Below are positions 1 to 6,550 of a DNA stretch of 7,606 nt, one piece after another (positions within the stretch are counted from its first letter, which is position 1; every line of letters starts with the position of its first letter). This DNA comes from an uncultured Clostridia bacterium. Lineage in GTDB: Bacteria; Bacillota; Clostridia; Oscillospirales; Oscillospiraceae. The stretch spans positions 1-7,606 of the forward strand of contig CALEQS010000120.1 of the NCBI GenBank assembly GCA_937907975.1. Reading direction: 5' to 3'. The translations under genes and the position numbers were made by a program. Under the pieces are notes generated by a model that ran no database searches, was not told the DNA's origin, and saw only the letters and a program-made list of their open reading frames with translations.

Positions 1-325
1 CGATCTTGCCGATGGTGGTGGTCTTGCCCACGCCGTTCACGCCGATGAACAGCACGACGGAGGGCTTGGTGGAAAGATCCAGGCTCAAATCGCCCACGGT
101 GAGCATTTCGGCGAGGATCTCCTTCATGCAGCTGCGGGCACCCTCAGTGTCCTTGATGCGGCGCTCCTTGGTGCGCCGGCGCAGCTCGTCCACCGCCTTC
201 ATGGTGGTGTCCATACCCATGTCGGCCAGGATCAGCGACTCCTCCAGCTCATCGTAGAACTCGTCTGTCAGCTTGGAGAAGCCATTGAAAATGCCGATCT
301 TTTTGATTTTGTCGAAAAAACCCAT
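1..325 (-). CDS. ftsY: Signal recognition particle receptor FtsY, N-terminal part (runs off the left edge)
   Basis: FtsY is the GTPase receptor that docks SRP-ribosome-nascent chain complexes at the cytoplasmic membrane and hands them to the SecYEG translocon. The visible 108 residues begin MGFFDKIKKIGIFNGF and continue with the helical N domain, including the DEFYDELEESLILADMGMDTT stretch split by family-typical residues at about 21-41. The G domain then opens with strand VVLFIGVNGVGKTTTIGKI, whose P-loop GVNGVGKT lies at residues 95-102. The rest of the G domain lies outside the window. There is no long acidic A domain before the N domain, which is usual for Gram-positive FtsY. The ATG at 325 has an AAGGAG ribosome binding site at 338-333 with 7 bases of spacing. 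The gene starts 16 bases after the smc stop codon with no terminator between, so smc and ftsY are almost certainly co-transcribed. The paralogue Ffh is excluded by the MGFFDKIKK start and the smc neighbour. Confidence 0.95.
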   Translation of the reverse strand, partial: MGFFDKIKKIGIFNGFSKLTDEFYDELEESLILADMGMDTTMKAVDELRRRTKERRIKDTEGARSCMKEILAEMLTVGDLSLDLSTKPSVVLFIGVNGVGKTTTIGKI

Positions 326-341
326 GGTGTTGCTCCTTCAT

Positions 342-3300
342 TTACTTAATGTGCAGTTCCTTTTCTACATCATTTAAATTGATCGTCAGGATCCTCGAAA
401 TACCCTGATCCTGCATTGTAACGCCGTAGAGCACGTCGGCTTCCTCCATGGTGCCGCGGCGGTGGGTGATGCAGATGAACTGGGTATGATCGGTCAGGTT
501 GCGCATATAGCGGGCAAAGCGGACAACATTGGCGTCGTCCAGCGCGGCCTCGATCTCGTCCATCACGACGAAGGGCGTGGGGCGCACCTTCAGGATGGAG
601 AAGTACAGCGCAATGGCCACGAAGGCCTTCTCGCCGCCGGAGAGCAGAGAGATGATCTTCAGACTCTTGCCCGGGGGCTGGACCTTGATCTCGATGCCGC
701 AGTTCAGAATATCGTCCTTGTCCTCCAGCTCCAAAGAGGCCTTGCCGCCCCGGAACAGTTCCTGGAAGGTCTGGGAGAAGGATTTTGAGATGAGTTCAAA
801 CTGCTCGGCAAAGATCTCCTTCATCTGCTCCGTGATAGAGCTGATGATGCCCTCCAGTTCTGTCTTGGCCTTCTCCACATCGGCACGCTGGTCAGAGAGG
901 TAGGTATAGCGCTCATTGACCCGCTGGAACTCCTCGATGGCGCCCACATTGACCGGGCCGAGGGCGTTGATGGCGCGCTTGAGCTCCGCAATGCGGCGGG
1001 TGGCCTTCTGAAGGTTCTCCAGCTCCTGCCGCTGTTTCTGGGCCTCGGAGTGGGAGAGCTCGTAGTTGTCCCAAAGCTTGTCCAGGATCTGCTTCTCCTC
1101 CATCTCGGCGGCATTTTTCTTCTGCTCCAGCCGGGCGCAGTCCCGTTCCAGAGCCAGCAGTTCTTCGTTCTTTGCCCGAGCATCCTTATCGGCCTGGGTG
1201 CGCTGGGCTTCCAGCGTGAGCCGCTCGGCGGTGACAGTCTTAGAGCGCTCTTCACAGGCAGTGCGTTCCTCCCGGTGTTCACCCAGGGTGCTCTCCTTCT
1301 CCTGGATGGAGCGGCGCAGCTCGGCGTCCCGGTCGCCACAGGCGGCGATCATCTCCCGGCGCTGATCCTGATCGGTGGAAAGGCCGCTCTGGAGCGTTCG
1401 CAGCTCCTCCATGGCGTGTTCCACCGCGCCGGCCTCCGCCTCCAGTCCGGCCAGCTCCACATTCAGGCTGGCGATGGTCTCGGCGATGCTCTGGCTTTTC
1501 TCACGAATAGCGGCCTCACCCACGGACTTGCCGTCGGCCTCGGCACGCAGGGCGGCGGAGGCACCTTCCAGTTCGGTGATCCGGGCCCGGGCGGCTTCAG
1601 TGTCCTCCTCGGTCTTTTTCAGACGCTGGGACAGTGTTTTCTGCTCCTCCTGATAGCCCGTCAGGGCCCGCTCCAGACCGGAGATCAAAATATCATACTG
1701 GCCCGCTTCGCCCTCCAACCGGAGGACGGCAGAATCCAGCTCATGCTTTTCGTTCTGAGCCTTCTCCAGCTCATAGGCGGCCTGCTGTTCCTCCCGCTGG
1801 GCTTCGGCGGCTTCCTTCTTGGCCGTGCCCAGCTGGGTCTGAATGCCGCCGATCTGCTTACGGAGCCGCTCCAGCTCATTGGAGCGGGACAGAATGCCCG
1901 CACTGCGGCTGACACTGCCGCCGGTCATGGAGCCGCCGGCATTCAGCACCTGGCCGTCCAGCGTAACGATGCGGTAGCGGTGGCGGTAGGCACGGGCGAT
2001 GGCGATGGCACTGTCCATATCCTCCGCGATGATGACCCGGCCCAGCAGGTTGGCAAATACGTTTTGATAGGCCTCGTCATAGCGGATGAGCTGGGAGGCA
2101 ATGCCAACAAAGCCCCGCTGGCGCTCCAGACCGTTCTCCTGAATGGAGTTGGGCCGAATGGCGTCCATAGGCAGGAAGGTGGCGCGGCCGGAGTCCCGAC
2201 GCTTCAGGTAGGCGATGGCCGACTTGCCGTCCTCCTCCCGCTCCACAACGATATTCTGCATCGCGCCGCCAAGGGCGATCTCAATGGCGACAGTATACTG
2301 ATCCGGCACCTTCAAAAGGCCGGCCACAGGCCCCCGGACGCCGGAGAGTTGTCCCCGGTCGTGGGCTTGCATGACCACCTTGACCGCCTTGGAATAGCCC
2401 TCATAGACCTTTTCCATCTCGGTCAGCATATGGATGCGGGAGTTCAGGGAGTTTTCCTCCATGGTGAGCTGGACCACCCGGTCATTGGTGGCGGTCAGCT
2501 TTTTGCGCCGGGACTGGCGGCGCAGATCATAGCCGCTGATGACATTGGCCACGCCGTCCCGCTTTTCCCTGGCCTTGGCCAGTTCGGCATTCTTGGCATC
2601 CGATTCTTTCTTAGCCGCAGTCAGCCGGTCGCTAGTCTCCTGCTGGGCGGCTGACAGAGTGGTATCCCGGTCCAGCAGCTCCTGCTGAGCGGCGGCGAGG
2701 GCACTGAGCAGCGCCCGGGCATCTCCCGCCGAGGCGTTCTGCACCTCTTCCCTGCGGCGCAGTTCTTCCAGCTCGCCGGCCAAGGTTCCGGCACTCTGGC
2801 GGGTCTCCGCCGCACTGCGCTCCTGCTCAGCCAGCTGGGCACGCAGTTCCTGCTGGCGCTCGGTGATCTCTGTGAGCCGGTGCTCCCGGTCAGCGATCTG
2901 CGCCGCCACAGACTGGGCCCGGTCATCCTGCTGACCCATCTCCCGCTTGAGCCGGTCGGCATTTTCCATATTATTGCGCAGCTCGGTCTTCAGCACGGCG
3001 ATGGAGGACTCCAGCTCGCCGCTGACCTCATCCATCTGCGCCAGCTCTGCACGGATGCGCTCCAGCGTGCGTTCACGCTCCTGCATCCGCTCACCCAGTT
3101 CCTCACTGCGGCGGTACAGAGCCTCCTGCGCGCTGGCGGCAGCATCCCGGTCCTGCGCGGCATTCTCATAGTCGGCGATCAGCTTGCGGCTGCTCTCGCG
3201 CAGGCGGTCCAGCTGCTCCATCCAGACGGAGATCTCCAGTCCCCGCAGTTCATCCCGGCAGACCAGATACTTCTTGGCCTTTTCGGACTGCACCCGCAGC

Positions 3301-3911
3301 GGCTCCACCTGCATCTCCAGCTCCTCGATCTTATCGGAGATGCGCACCAGATTGTCGGCGGTGTGGCCCAGCTTGCGCTCGGCCTCCTCCTTGCGGTGGC
3401 GATAGCGGGAGATGCCTGCCGCCTCCTCAAAGATCTCGCGCCGGTCGGCACTCTTGACGGACAGGATGGCGTCCACCTTGCCCTGGCCGATGATGGAGTA
3501 GCCCTCCCGGCCAAGGCCGGTGTCCATGAACATCTCGTTCACGTCCTTCAGGCGGCAGGAGGCCTTGTTGATGAAATATTCACTCTCGCCGGAGCGGTAG
3601 TAGCGCCGGGTCACCATAACCTCGGCCTCCGGCCGGTCAAAGATATGGGTGGAGTTATCCAGGATCAGCGAAACCTCGGCATAGCCCATCTGCTTGCGCT
3701 TCAGGGTGCCGCCGAAGATCACGTCCTCCATTTTGCCGCCCCGGAGGGCCTTGGAGGACTGCTCGCCCATGACCCACAGGATGGCGTCCGAAATATTCGA
3801 TTTTCCGCTTCCGTTCGGGCCGACGATGGCGGTGATCGCCTCGCCGAAAGTGAGCACGGTCTTATCCGGGAAGGATTTGAACCCCTGGATCTCTAAGGCT
3901 TTTAAATACAA
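342..3911 (-). CDS. smc: Chromosome segregation/condensation ATPase SMC
   Basis: SMC is the DNA-loop-extruding ATPase of bacterial condensin; it works as a homodimer with ScpA and ScpB on the nucleoid. I place the start at a TTG (3911), giving 1189 residues that begin MYLKALEIQGFKSF, the usual family opening. The head starts with Walker A GPNGSGKSN at about residues 31-39. A Q-loop region follows (YSIIGQGKVDAIL, about 138-150), then FEEAAGISRYRHRKEE. Two long Glu/Lys/Arg/Ala-rich coiled-coil arms flank a hinge at about 520-680, which contains the glycine motif AGGSMTGGS (658-666). The C-terminal head carries the ABC signature LSGGEK (1090-1095), Walker B FVVMDE (about 1114-1119), the D-loop ALDDAN and the switch histidine in ICITHRRGTMEEADVLYGV. 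Every key ATPase element is present and the length is normal, so the gene appears intact. An upstream in-frame TTG at 3950 is less likely: it has no ribosome binding site and lies about 5 bases from the predicted transcription start. ftsY follows in the same operon. The usual clostridial neighbour rnc is not directly upstream. Confidence 0.97.
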   Translation of the reverse strand: MYLKALEIQGFKSFPDKTVLTFGEAITAIVGPNGSGKSNISDAILWVMGEQSSKALRGGKMEDVIFGGTLKRKQMGYAEVSLILDNSTHIFDRPEAEVMVTRRYYRSGESEYFINKASCRLKDVNEMFMDTGLGREGYSIIGQGKVDAILSVKSADRREIFEEAAGISRYRHRKEEAERKLGHTADNLVRISDKIEELEMQVEPLRVQSEKAKKYLVCRDELRGLEISVWMEQLDRLRESSRKLIADYENAAQDRDAAASAQEALYRRSEELGERMQERERTLERIRAELAQMDEVSGELESSIAVLKTELRNNMENADRLKREMGQQDDRAQSVAAQIADREHRLTEITERQQELRAQLAEQERSAAETRQSAGTLAGELEELRRREEVQNASAGDARALLSALAAAQQELLDRDTTLSAAQQETSDRLTAAKKESDAKNAELAKAREKRDGVANVISGYDLRRQSRRKKLTATNDRVVQLTMEENSLNSRIHMLTEMEKVYEGYSKAVKVVMQAHDRGQLSGVRGPVAGLLKVPDQYTVAIEIALGGAMQNIVVEREEDGKSAIAYLKRRDSGRATFLPMDAIRPNSIQENGLERQRGFVGIASQLIRYDEAYQNVFANLLGRVIIAEDMDSAIAIARAYRHRYRIVTLDGQVLNAGGSMTGGSVSRSAGILSRSNELERLRKQIGGIQTQLGTAKKEAAEAQREEQQAAYELEKAQNEKHELDSAVLRLEGEAGQYDILISGLERALTGYQEEQKTLSQRLKKTEEDTEAARARITELEGASAALRAEADGKSVGEAAIREKSQSIAETIASLNVELAGLEAEAGAVEHAMEELRTLQSGLSTDQDQRREMIAACGDRDAELRRSIQEKESTLGEHREERTACEERSKTVTAERLTLEAQRTQADKDARAKNEELLALERDCARLEQKKNAAEMEEKQILDKLWDNYELSHSEAQKQRQELENLQKATRRIAELKRAINALGPVNVGAIEEFQRVNERYTYLSDQRADVEKAKTELEGIISSITEQMKEIFAEQFELISKSFSQTFQELFRGGKASLELEDKDDILNCGIEIKVQPPGKSLKIISLLSGGEKAFVAIALYFSILKVRPTPFVVMDEIEAALDDANVVRFARYMRNLTDHTQFICITHRRGTMEEADVLYGVTMQDQGISRILTINLNDVEKELHIK

Positions 3912-3917
3912 AGGATG

Positions 3918-3923
3918 CACCTC
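3918..3923 (-). promoter_or_regulatory. Ribosome binding site that decides the smc start
   Basis: On the minus strand GAGGTG (extended AGAGGTG, 3924-3918) lies 6 bases before the TTG at 3911. No comparable site precedes the in-frame TTG at 3950. Together with the family-typical MYLKALEIQGFKSF beginning, this fixes translation at 3911 rather than 13 codons earlier. An in-frame GTG sits inside this site and is therefore an unlikely start. Confidence 0.8.
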
Positions 3924-3961
3924 TATCGCGCAACGAGCGCATGAATACAAATTAACAATTT

Positions 3962-3990
3962 ATTATAGCAATTCAAATACCGGAATGCAA
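3962..3990 (-). promoter_or_regulatory. Sigma-A-type promoter for smc-ftsY, with extended -10
   Basis: On the minus strand the -35 box TTGCAT (3990-3985) is followed by a 17-base spacer and a perfect TATAAT (3967-3962). The TG one base upstream makes it an extended -10 (TGCTATAAT). The predicted transcription start is near 3955, giving a leader of about 44 bases before the TTG at 3911. It sits just downstream of the terminator of the preceding gene, so smc-ftsY begins its own transcription unit. The matches are read directly from the sequence; activity is inferred. Confidence 0.8.
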
Positions 3991-4021
3991 GAATTACGCC
4001 GGGTTTTGTATCCTGTTTTTT

Positions 4022-4063
4022 GCAAAAGAACGGCGCTCTGTGTCAGGATAACACAGAGCGCCG
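4022..4063 (-). terminator. Rho-independent terminator of the oxidoreductase gene
   Basis: The inverted repeat is perfect: 13-base arms at 4063-4051 and 4043-4031 (CGGCGCTCTGTGT and its complement) around a 7-base loop. On the minus strand it is followed at once by TTCTTTTGC, a short T-rich tract. It lies about 40 bases after the stop codon of the gene at 4105-5688. No T tract follows on the plus strand, so it should act in the minus direction only. It insulates smc from transcription of the upstream oxidoreductase. Confidence 0.9.
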
Positions 4064-4104
4064 CAGAAAGCAGGTCCATTTTGTCGTCTGTTCCGCCGGT
4101 TTTA

Positions 4105-5688
4105 TCACTTGGACTGGGCGATAGCCTCGGCCACCCGGATGCCGTCCACCGCCGCCGAGACGATGCCGCCGGCATAACCGCAGCCCTCCCCGCAGGGGTA
4201 GACGCCCTGCAGACTGGACTGATAGTCCGCGCCGCGCACCACCCGCACCGGAGAGGAGGAGCGGGTCTCTACGCCGGTGAGCACCGCCTCCGGGCAGGCA
4301 AAGCCGCGCACCTTCCGATCAAATATCGGCAGAGCATCCCGGAGCGTTCCGGCGACGTAATCGGGCAGGCACAGCCCCACGTCCGTCCACATCACGCCGG
4401 GCTGATAGGTAGGCTCGATGCCTCCGCAGGCGGTGGACGCCCTGCCGGCGAGGAAATCCCCCACCAGCTGTGCCGGGGCGCGGAATCTGCCGCCGCCGTG
4501 CTGAAACGCCAGCTGTTCCCAGTAAGTCTGGAATCGCACACCCGCCAGCGGGTCATCTCCGCCGAAGTCCTCCGGGTTGACCCCCACCAGAAAGCCGCCG
4601 TTGATATTGCGCCCGTCCCGGGCGCGGTAGCTCATGCCGTTTGTGACAAGCGCCCCCTGTTCCGAGGCGGCGGCCACCACCTGCCCGCCCGGGCAGACGC
4701 AGAACGTGAAGGCGCTGCGGCCCGAGGGCAGATGACAGGAGAGCTTATAATCGCTGGGCGGCAGCTTGTCCCACGCCGGACCGAACTGAGCTTGGCTGAT
4801 GGCGTCCTGATCGTGCTCGATGCGCACGCCGATGGCAAAGTTCTTGCGCTCCATGGGCAGGCCGATGGACTGGAACAGCTCGTAATTGCCTGTGTCGGAG
4901 TGGCCGACGGCCAGCACCACTGCGTCCGTGGAGAGCTCGTATTCTGCCCTGCCGCTCTCCTGCACGCGGACACCGGTGATCCGATCCCCATCGGAGCACA
5001 GGCCGGTCATGCGGGCACTGTAACGGATGTCACACCCCAGCTCCAGCAGTTCCACGCGGATATTGCGCACCACATCCCGCAGGCAGTCAGTGCCGATATG
5101 GGGCTTATGGGAGTAGAGGATGTCCGCTGATGCTCCGGCGGCGGCGAAGGAGTCGAACACCGCGCTCATACGGGGATCGTGGGTGCCGGTGGTCAGCTTG
5201 CCGTCGGAAAACGTGCCGGCGCCGCCTTCACCAAACTGGACGTTGGAGCGCTCATTGAGCGCTCCCGTCCGCCAGAAGGCCTCCACATCCCGCACCCGCT
5301 CCTCCACGGGCCGCCCCTGTTCCAGCACGGTACAGGGCACACCGTTCCGAGCAAGATAGAGGGCGCAGAACAGACCGGCCGGGCCCATGCCCACGATCAC
5401 CGGCCGCTGATCTGACTGCCGCTGCACCGCCGGGAAATGATAGGCTTTGCGCTCCACCGGCTTGACCTGCCGCAGCTGCCGTCGCAGGATGGCGGGCTCA
5501 TCGGCCAAGTCCAGCTGAACGGTATAGACCAGATGGATCTGATCCTTTTTCCGGGCATCCACCGACTGGCGGACGATATGCACCTCGCCCAGCTCGGAGG
5601 CCGGGCGCTTCAGCAGCTTGGAGAGCCTGCGGCGCAGTGCCTCCTCATCCGCCTCCACACTCAGGCAGATATTACTCACTTGAATCAT
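4105..5688 (-). CDS. COG2509-type FAD-dependent oxidoreductase of unknown substrate
   Basis: This 527-residue protein matches in style the widespread but uncharacterised FAD-dependent dehydrogenase family COG2509 (related to HI0933-like flavoproteins). Residues 1-90 form a small alpha/beta N-terminal domain (starting MIQVSNICLSVEADEEALRR) typical of the family. A Rossmann dinucleotide-binding motif follows, VIVGMGPAGLFCALYLA, with GMGPAG at 100-105 and an acidic strand end VLEQGRP at 121-127. The family block NVQFGEGGAGTFSDGKL lies at 149-165, a second FAD-contact motif VVLAVGHSDTGNY at 257-269, and a C-terminal FAD-binding motif PCGEGCGYAGGIVSAAVDG at 498-516. There is no signal peptide or membrane segment, so it should be cytoplasmic. 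The physiological electron acceptor and substrate are unknown. The ATG at 5688 is preceded by GGTGA at 5697-5693. With its own promoter and terminator the gene appears to be monocistronic. It looks intact. Family assignment is confident; no function beyond flavin-dependent redox chemistry can be claimed. Confidence 0.9.
   Translation of the reverse strand: MIQVSNICLSVEADEEALRRRLSKLLKRPASELGEVHIVRQSVDARKKDQIHLVYTVQLDLADEPAILRRQLRQVKPVERKAYHFPAVQRQSDQRPVIVGMGPAGLFCALYLARNGVPCTVLEQGRPVEERVRDVEAFWRTGALNERSNVQFGEGGAGTFSDGKLTTGTHDPRMSAVFDSFAAAGASADILYSHKPHIGTDCLRDVVRNIRVELLELGCDIRYSARMTGLCSDGDRITGVRVQESGRAEYELSTDAVVLAVGHSDTGNYELFQSIGLPMERKNFAIGVRIEHDQDAISQAQFGPAWDKLPPSDYKLSCHLPSGRSAFTFCVCPGGQVVAAASEQGALVTNGMSYRARDGRNINGGFLVGVNPEDFGGDDPLAGVRFQTYWEQLAFQHGGGRFRAPAQLVGDFLAGRASTACGGIEPTYQPGVMWTDVGLCLPDYVAGTLRDALPIFDRKVRGFACPEAVLTGVETRSSSPVRVVRGADYQSSLQGVYPCGEGCGYAGGIVSAAVDGIRVAEAIAQSK
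5245..5265. repeat. Perfect 9-base inverted repeat with a 3-base loop inside the oxidoreductase gene
   Basis: GGAGCGCTC, then ATT, then GAGCGCTCC form a perfect GC-rich hairpin. Each arm contains the self-palindromic 8-mer GAGCGCTC, so the element is also a direct repeat. In the encoded protein it covers the GALNERS stretch just before the conserved NVQFGEGGAGT block, so amino-acid constraint could produce part of it. No T tract follows on either strand, so it is not a terminator. Confidence 0.55.
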
Positions 5689-5719
5689 AGGTTCACCATT
5701 TTCCTGCAGATTTTATCTT

Positions 5720-5748
5720 ATTTTATCACGGCGGCGCATACTTTGAAA
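5720..5748 (-). promoter_or_regulatory. Promoter for the FAD-dependent oxidoreductase
   Basis: On the minus strand a -35-like TTTCAA (5748-5743) is followed by a 17-base spacer and TAAAAT (5725-5720). The spacer ends in TGA, creating an extended -10 (TGATAAAAT). The predicted start is near 5713, giving a leader of about 24 bases before the ATG at 5688. A second TAAAAT (5715-5710) has no -35 partner and is less likely. The -35 box nearly abuts the ribosome binding site of the divergent gene, so the two genes share this short gap. Confidence 0.6.
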
Positions 5749-5760
5749 GCGGTGATCGCA

Positions 5761-6429
5761 ATGTATGCTTATTTTTTCACGTCTGGAGGCTGGCGGGTAC
5801 GGGTCTGGCAGGAATTCGTACTGGGGATGCCGCTGCTGCGGCTGGAGGTGCCTGTCAAGCTGAACCAGCGGCGGTGCAGGCACATCCGGCGTTGGCTGGA
5901 ACGGTGCGGCGTGCATCAGCTGCTAAACCGCCCAAAGCACTGGCCGGAAACGGAAACTCTGCCGCCGCTGAACAGCACCCGGGCGCTCTGGATCACAAAG
6001 ACGCCGGAGGCGGCGTTCGTTCTGCTGGCTCAGGCGGGCGTTTCTCCGGCGCGGGGCCGGATAGAGCTCTGCGCTAATTGCTTTACCCCAGAGCTTGCAG
6101 GTACGGTCATGGCGCTGGCCGACTCCGTCCGTGCATTTTCCTTCTCCTGCCCGGTGCCGGAGGCGTTCTGCTGGCAGCTCCAGCGTGACCACGGACTATG
6201 TCCCCGCCTTGGCGGAGGAACCGCTGATCTGTCCATATGCTTCTCCCCTGCGCAGCGCACACACGCTCTGCCGCTCTGGCAGGAGCGGCCCGAGATCTCC
6301 GGGCTCCGGCTCACGGCTCCCGGGCTGGAGTGCCCCGTCGGCTGTCCGGAGGTGCCGCTGCTGGCGGCTCTGTGGGCGCAGGGGCGCATCGGCACAGAAG
6401 AAGTTCGCATTCGGGCGGATTTTGCTTGA
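5761..6429 (+). CDS. Hypothetical protein, 222 residues, ten cysteines
   Basis: I do not recognise a named family. The start is the ATG at 5761, preceded by GCGGTG (GGTG at 5751-5754) with 6 bases of spacing. The open frame continues upstream but would then run antisense through the neighbouring gene. The protein begins MYAYFFTSGGWRVRVWQEFV, followed by a basic helix (QRRCRHIRRWLERCGV, 36-51). Residues 75-130 alternate hydrophobic strand-like and helix-like stretches (RALWITK, AAFVLLAQAG, RIELCANC, LAGTVMALA, VRAFSFSC), which suggests an alpha/beta, possibly Rossmann-like, core. A GLCPRLGGGTADLSICFSP segment follows at 145-163, then a C-terminal PGLECPVGCPEVPLLAALW at 187-205. Cysteines lie at 39, 49, 104, 107, 130, 137, 147, 160, 191 and 195, including one CxxC (104-107). 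There is no signal peptide or clear membrane span. The gene is divergent from the oxidoreductase and its stop codon lies within the greA promoter. A role in reading a dinucleotide or signal is possible but unsupported; I assign no function. Confidence 0.8.
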   Translation: MYAYFFTSGGWRVRVWQEFVLGMPLLRLEVPVKLNQRRCRHIRRWLERCGVHQLLNRPKHWPETETLPPLNSTRALWITKTPEAAFVLLAQAGVSPARGRIELCANCFTPELAGTVMALADSVRAFSFSCPVPEAFCWQLQRDHGLCPRLGGGTADLSICFSPAQRTHALPLWQERPEISGLRLTAPGLECPVGCPEVPLLAALWAQGRIGTEEVRIRADFA

Positions 6430-6454
6430 CATACCTTTATATACAATTTATAAT
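6426..6454 (+). promoter_or_regulatory. Full-consensus sigma-A promoter for greA-lysS
   Basis: A perfect -35 TTGACA (6426-6431), a spacer of exactly 17 bases and a perfect -10 TATAAT (6449-6454) match the housekeeping consensus at all twelve positions. The -35 box contains the TGA stop codon (6427-6429) of the preceding gene. The predicted start near 6461 gives a leader of about 90 bases before the greA ATG at 6551. Such a promoter should be strong and constitutive, in keeping with a transcription factor and a tRNA synthetase downstream. Confidence 0.9.
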
Positions 6455-6550
6455 ATTTTGGATAATGTAGCAGTATGGCCTTTTTTTGCCCTTACGCCAT
6501 TGCGCAGAAAGAGGTTCATGACCAAATATTCTGGAAGGTTGTGTTTTATC
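6455..6550 (+). other. Predicted greA 5' leader region
   Basis: This stretch lies between the -10 box and the greA start. It holds a run of seven T at 6481-6487 and a weak possible stem, ATGGC (6475-6479) with GCCAT (6496-6500), enclosing that run. The T run is inside the loop, so this is not a standard terminator, and I see no T-box or other known riboswitch signature. Two possible ribosome binding sites occur: AGAGG at 6510-6514, very close to an in-frame ATG at 6518, and GGAAGG at 6533-6538, 12 bases before the ATG at 6551. Confidence 0.4.

Noticed and set aside
1050..2654. Long plus-strand open frame (534 codons) antisense to smc
   Set aside because: It lies wholly opposite the smc coiled-coil region. 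The GC-rich Glu/Leu/Ala/Arg codons of smc produce few stops in this antisense frame, and the translation is a low-complexity Leu/Gly/Gln-rich string with no recognisable domain.
2880..3896. Plus-strand open frame (338 codons) antisense to the smc N-terminal half
   Set aside because: It mirrors a strongly conserved SMC head and coiled coil. Its translation has no family features and no ribosome binding site of note.
3694..5130. Plus-strand open frame (478 codons) spanning the smc start, its promoter and the oxidoreductase terminator
   Set aside because: It runs antisense through two well-supported genes plus a terminator and promoter between them. Its translation changes character across those borders, so it is a chance frame.
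5437..5760. Upstream extension of the 222-residue gene to an ATG at 5437
   Set aside because: The extension runs antisense through the oxidoreductase start and the divergent promoter. A well-placed ribosome binding site supports the ATG at 5761 instead.
6475..6500. Possible attenuator or terminator in the greA leader
   Set aside because: The T run (6481-6487) is inside the loop of the only stem I can draw (5 pairs), not after it. No alternative strong hairpin precedes the T run, so intrinsic termination is not supported.
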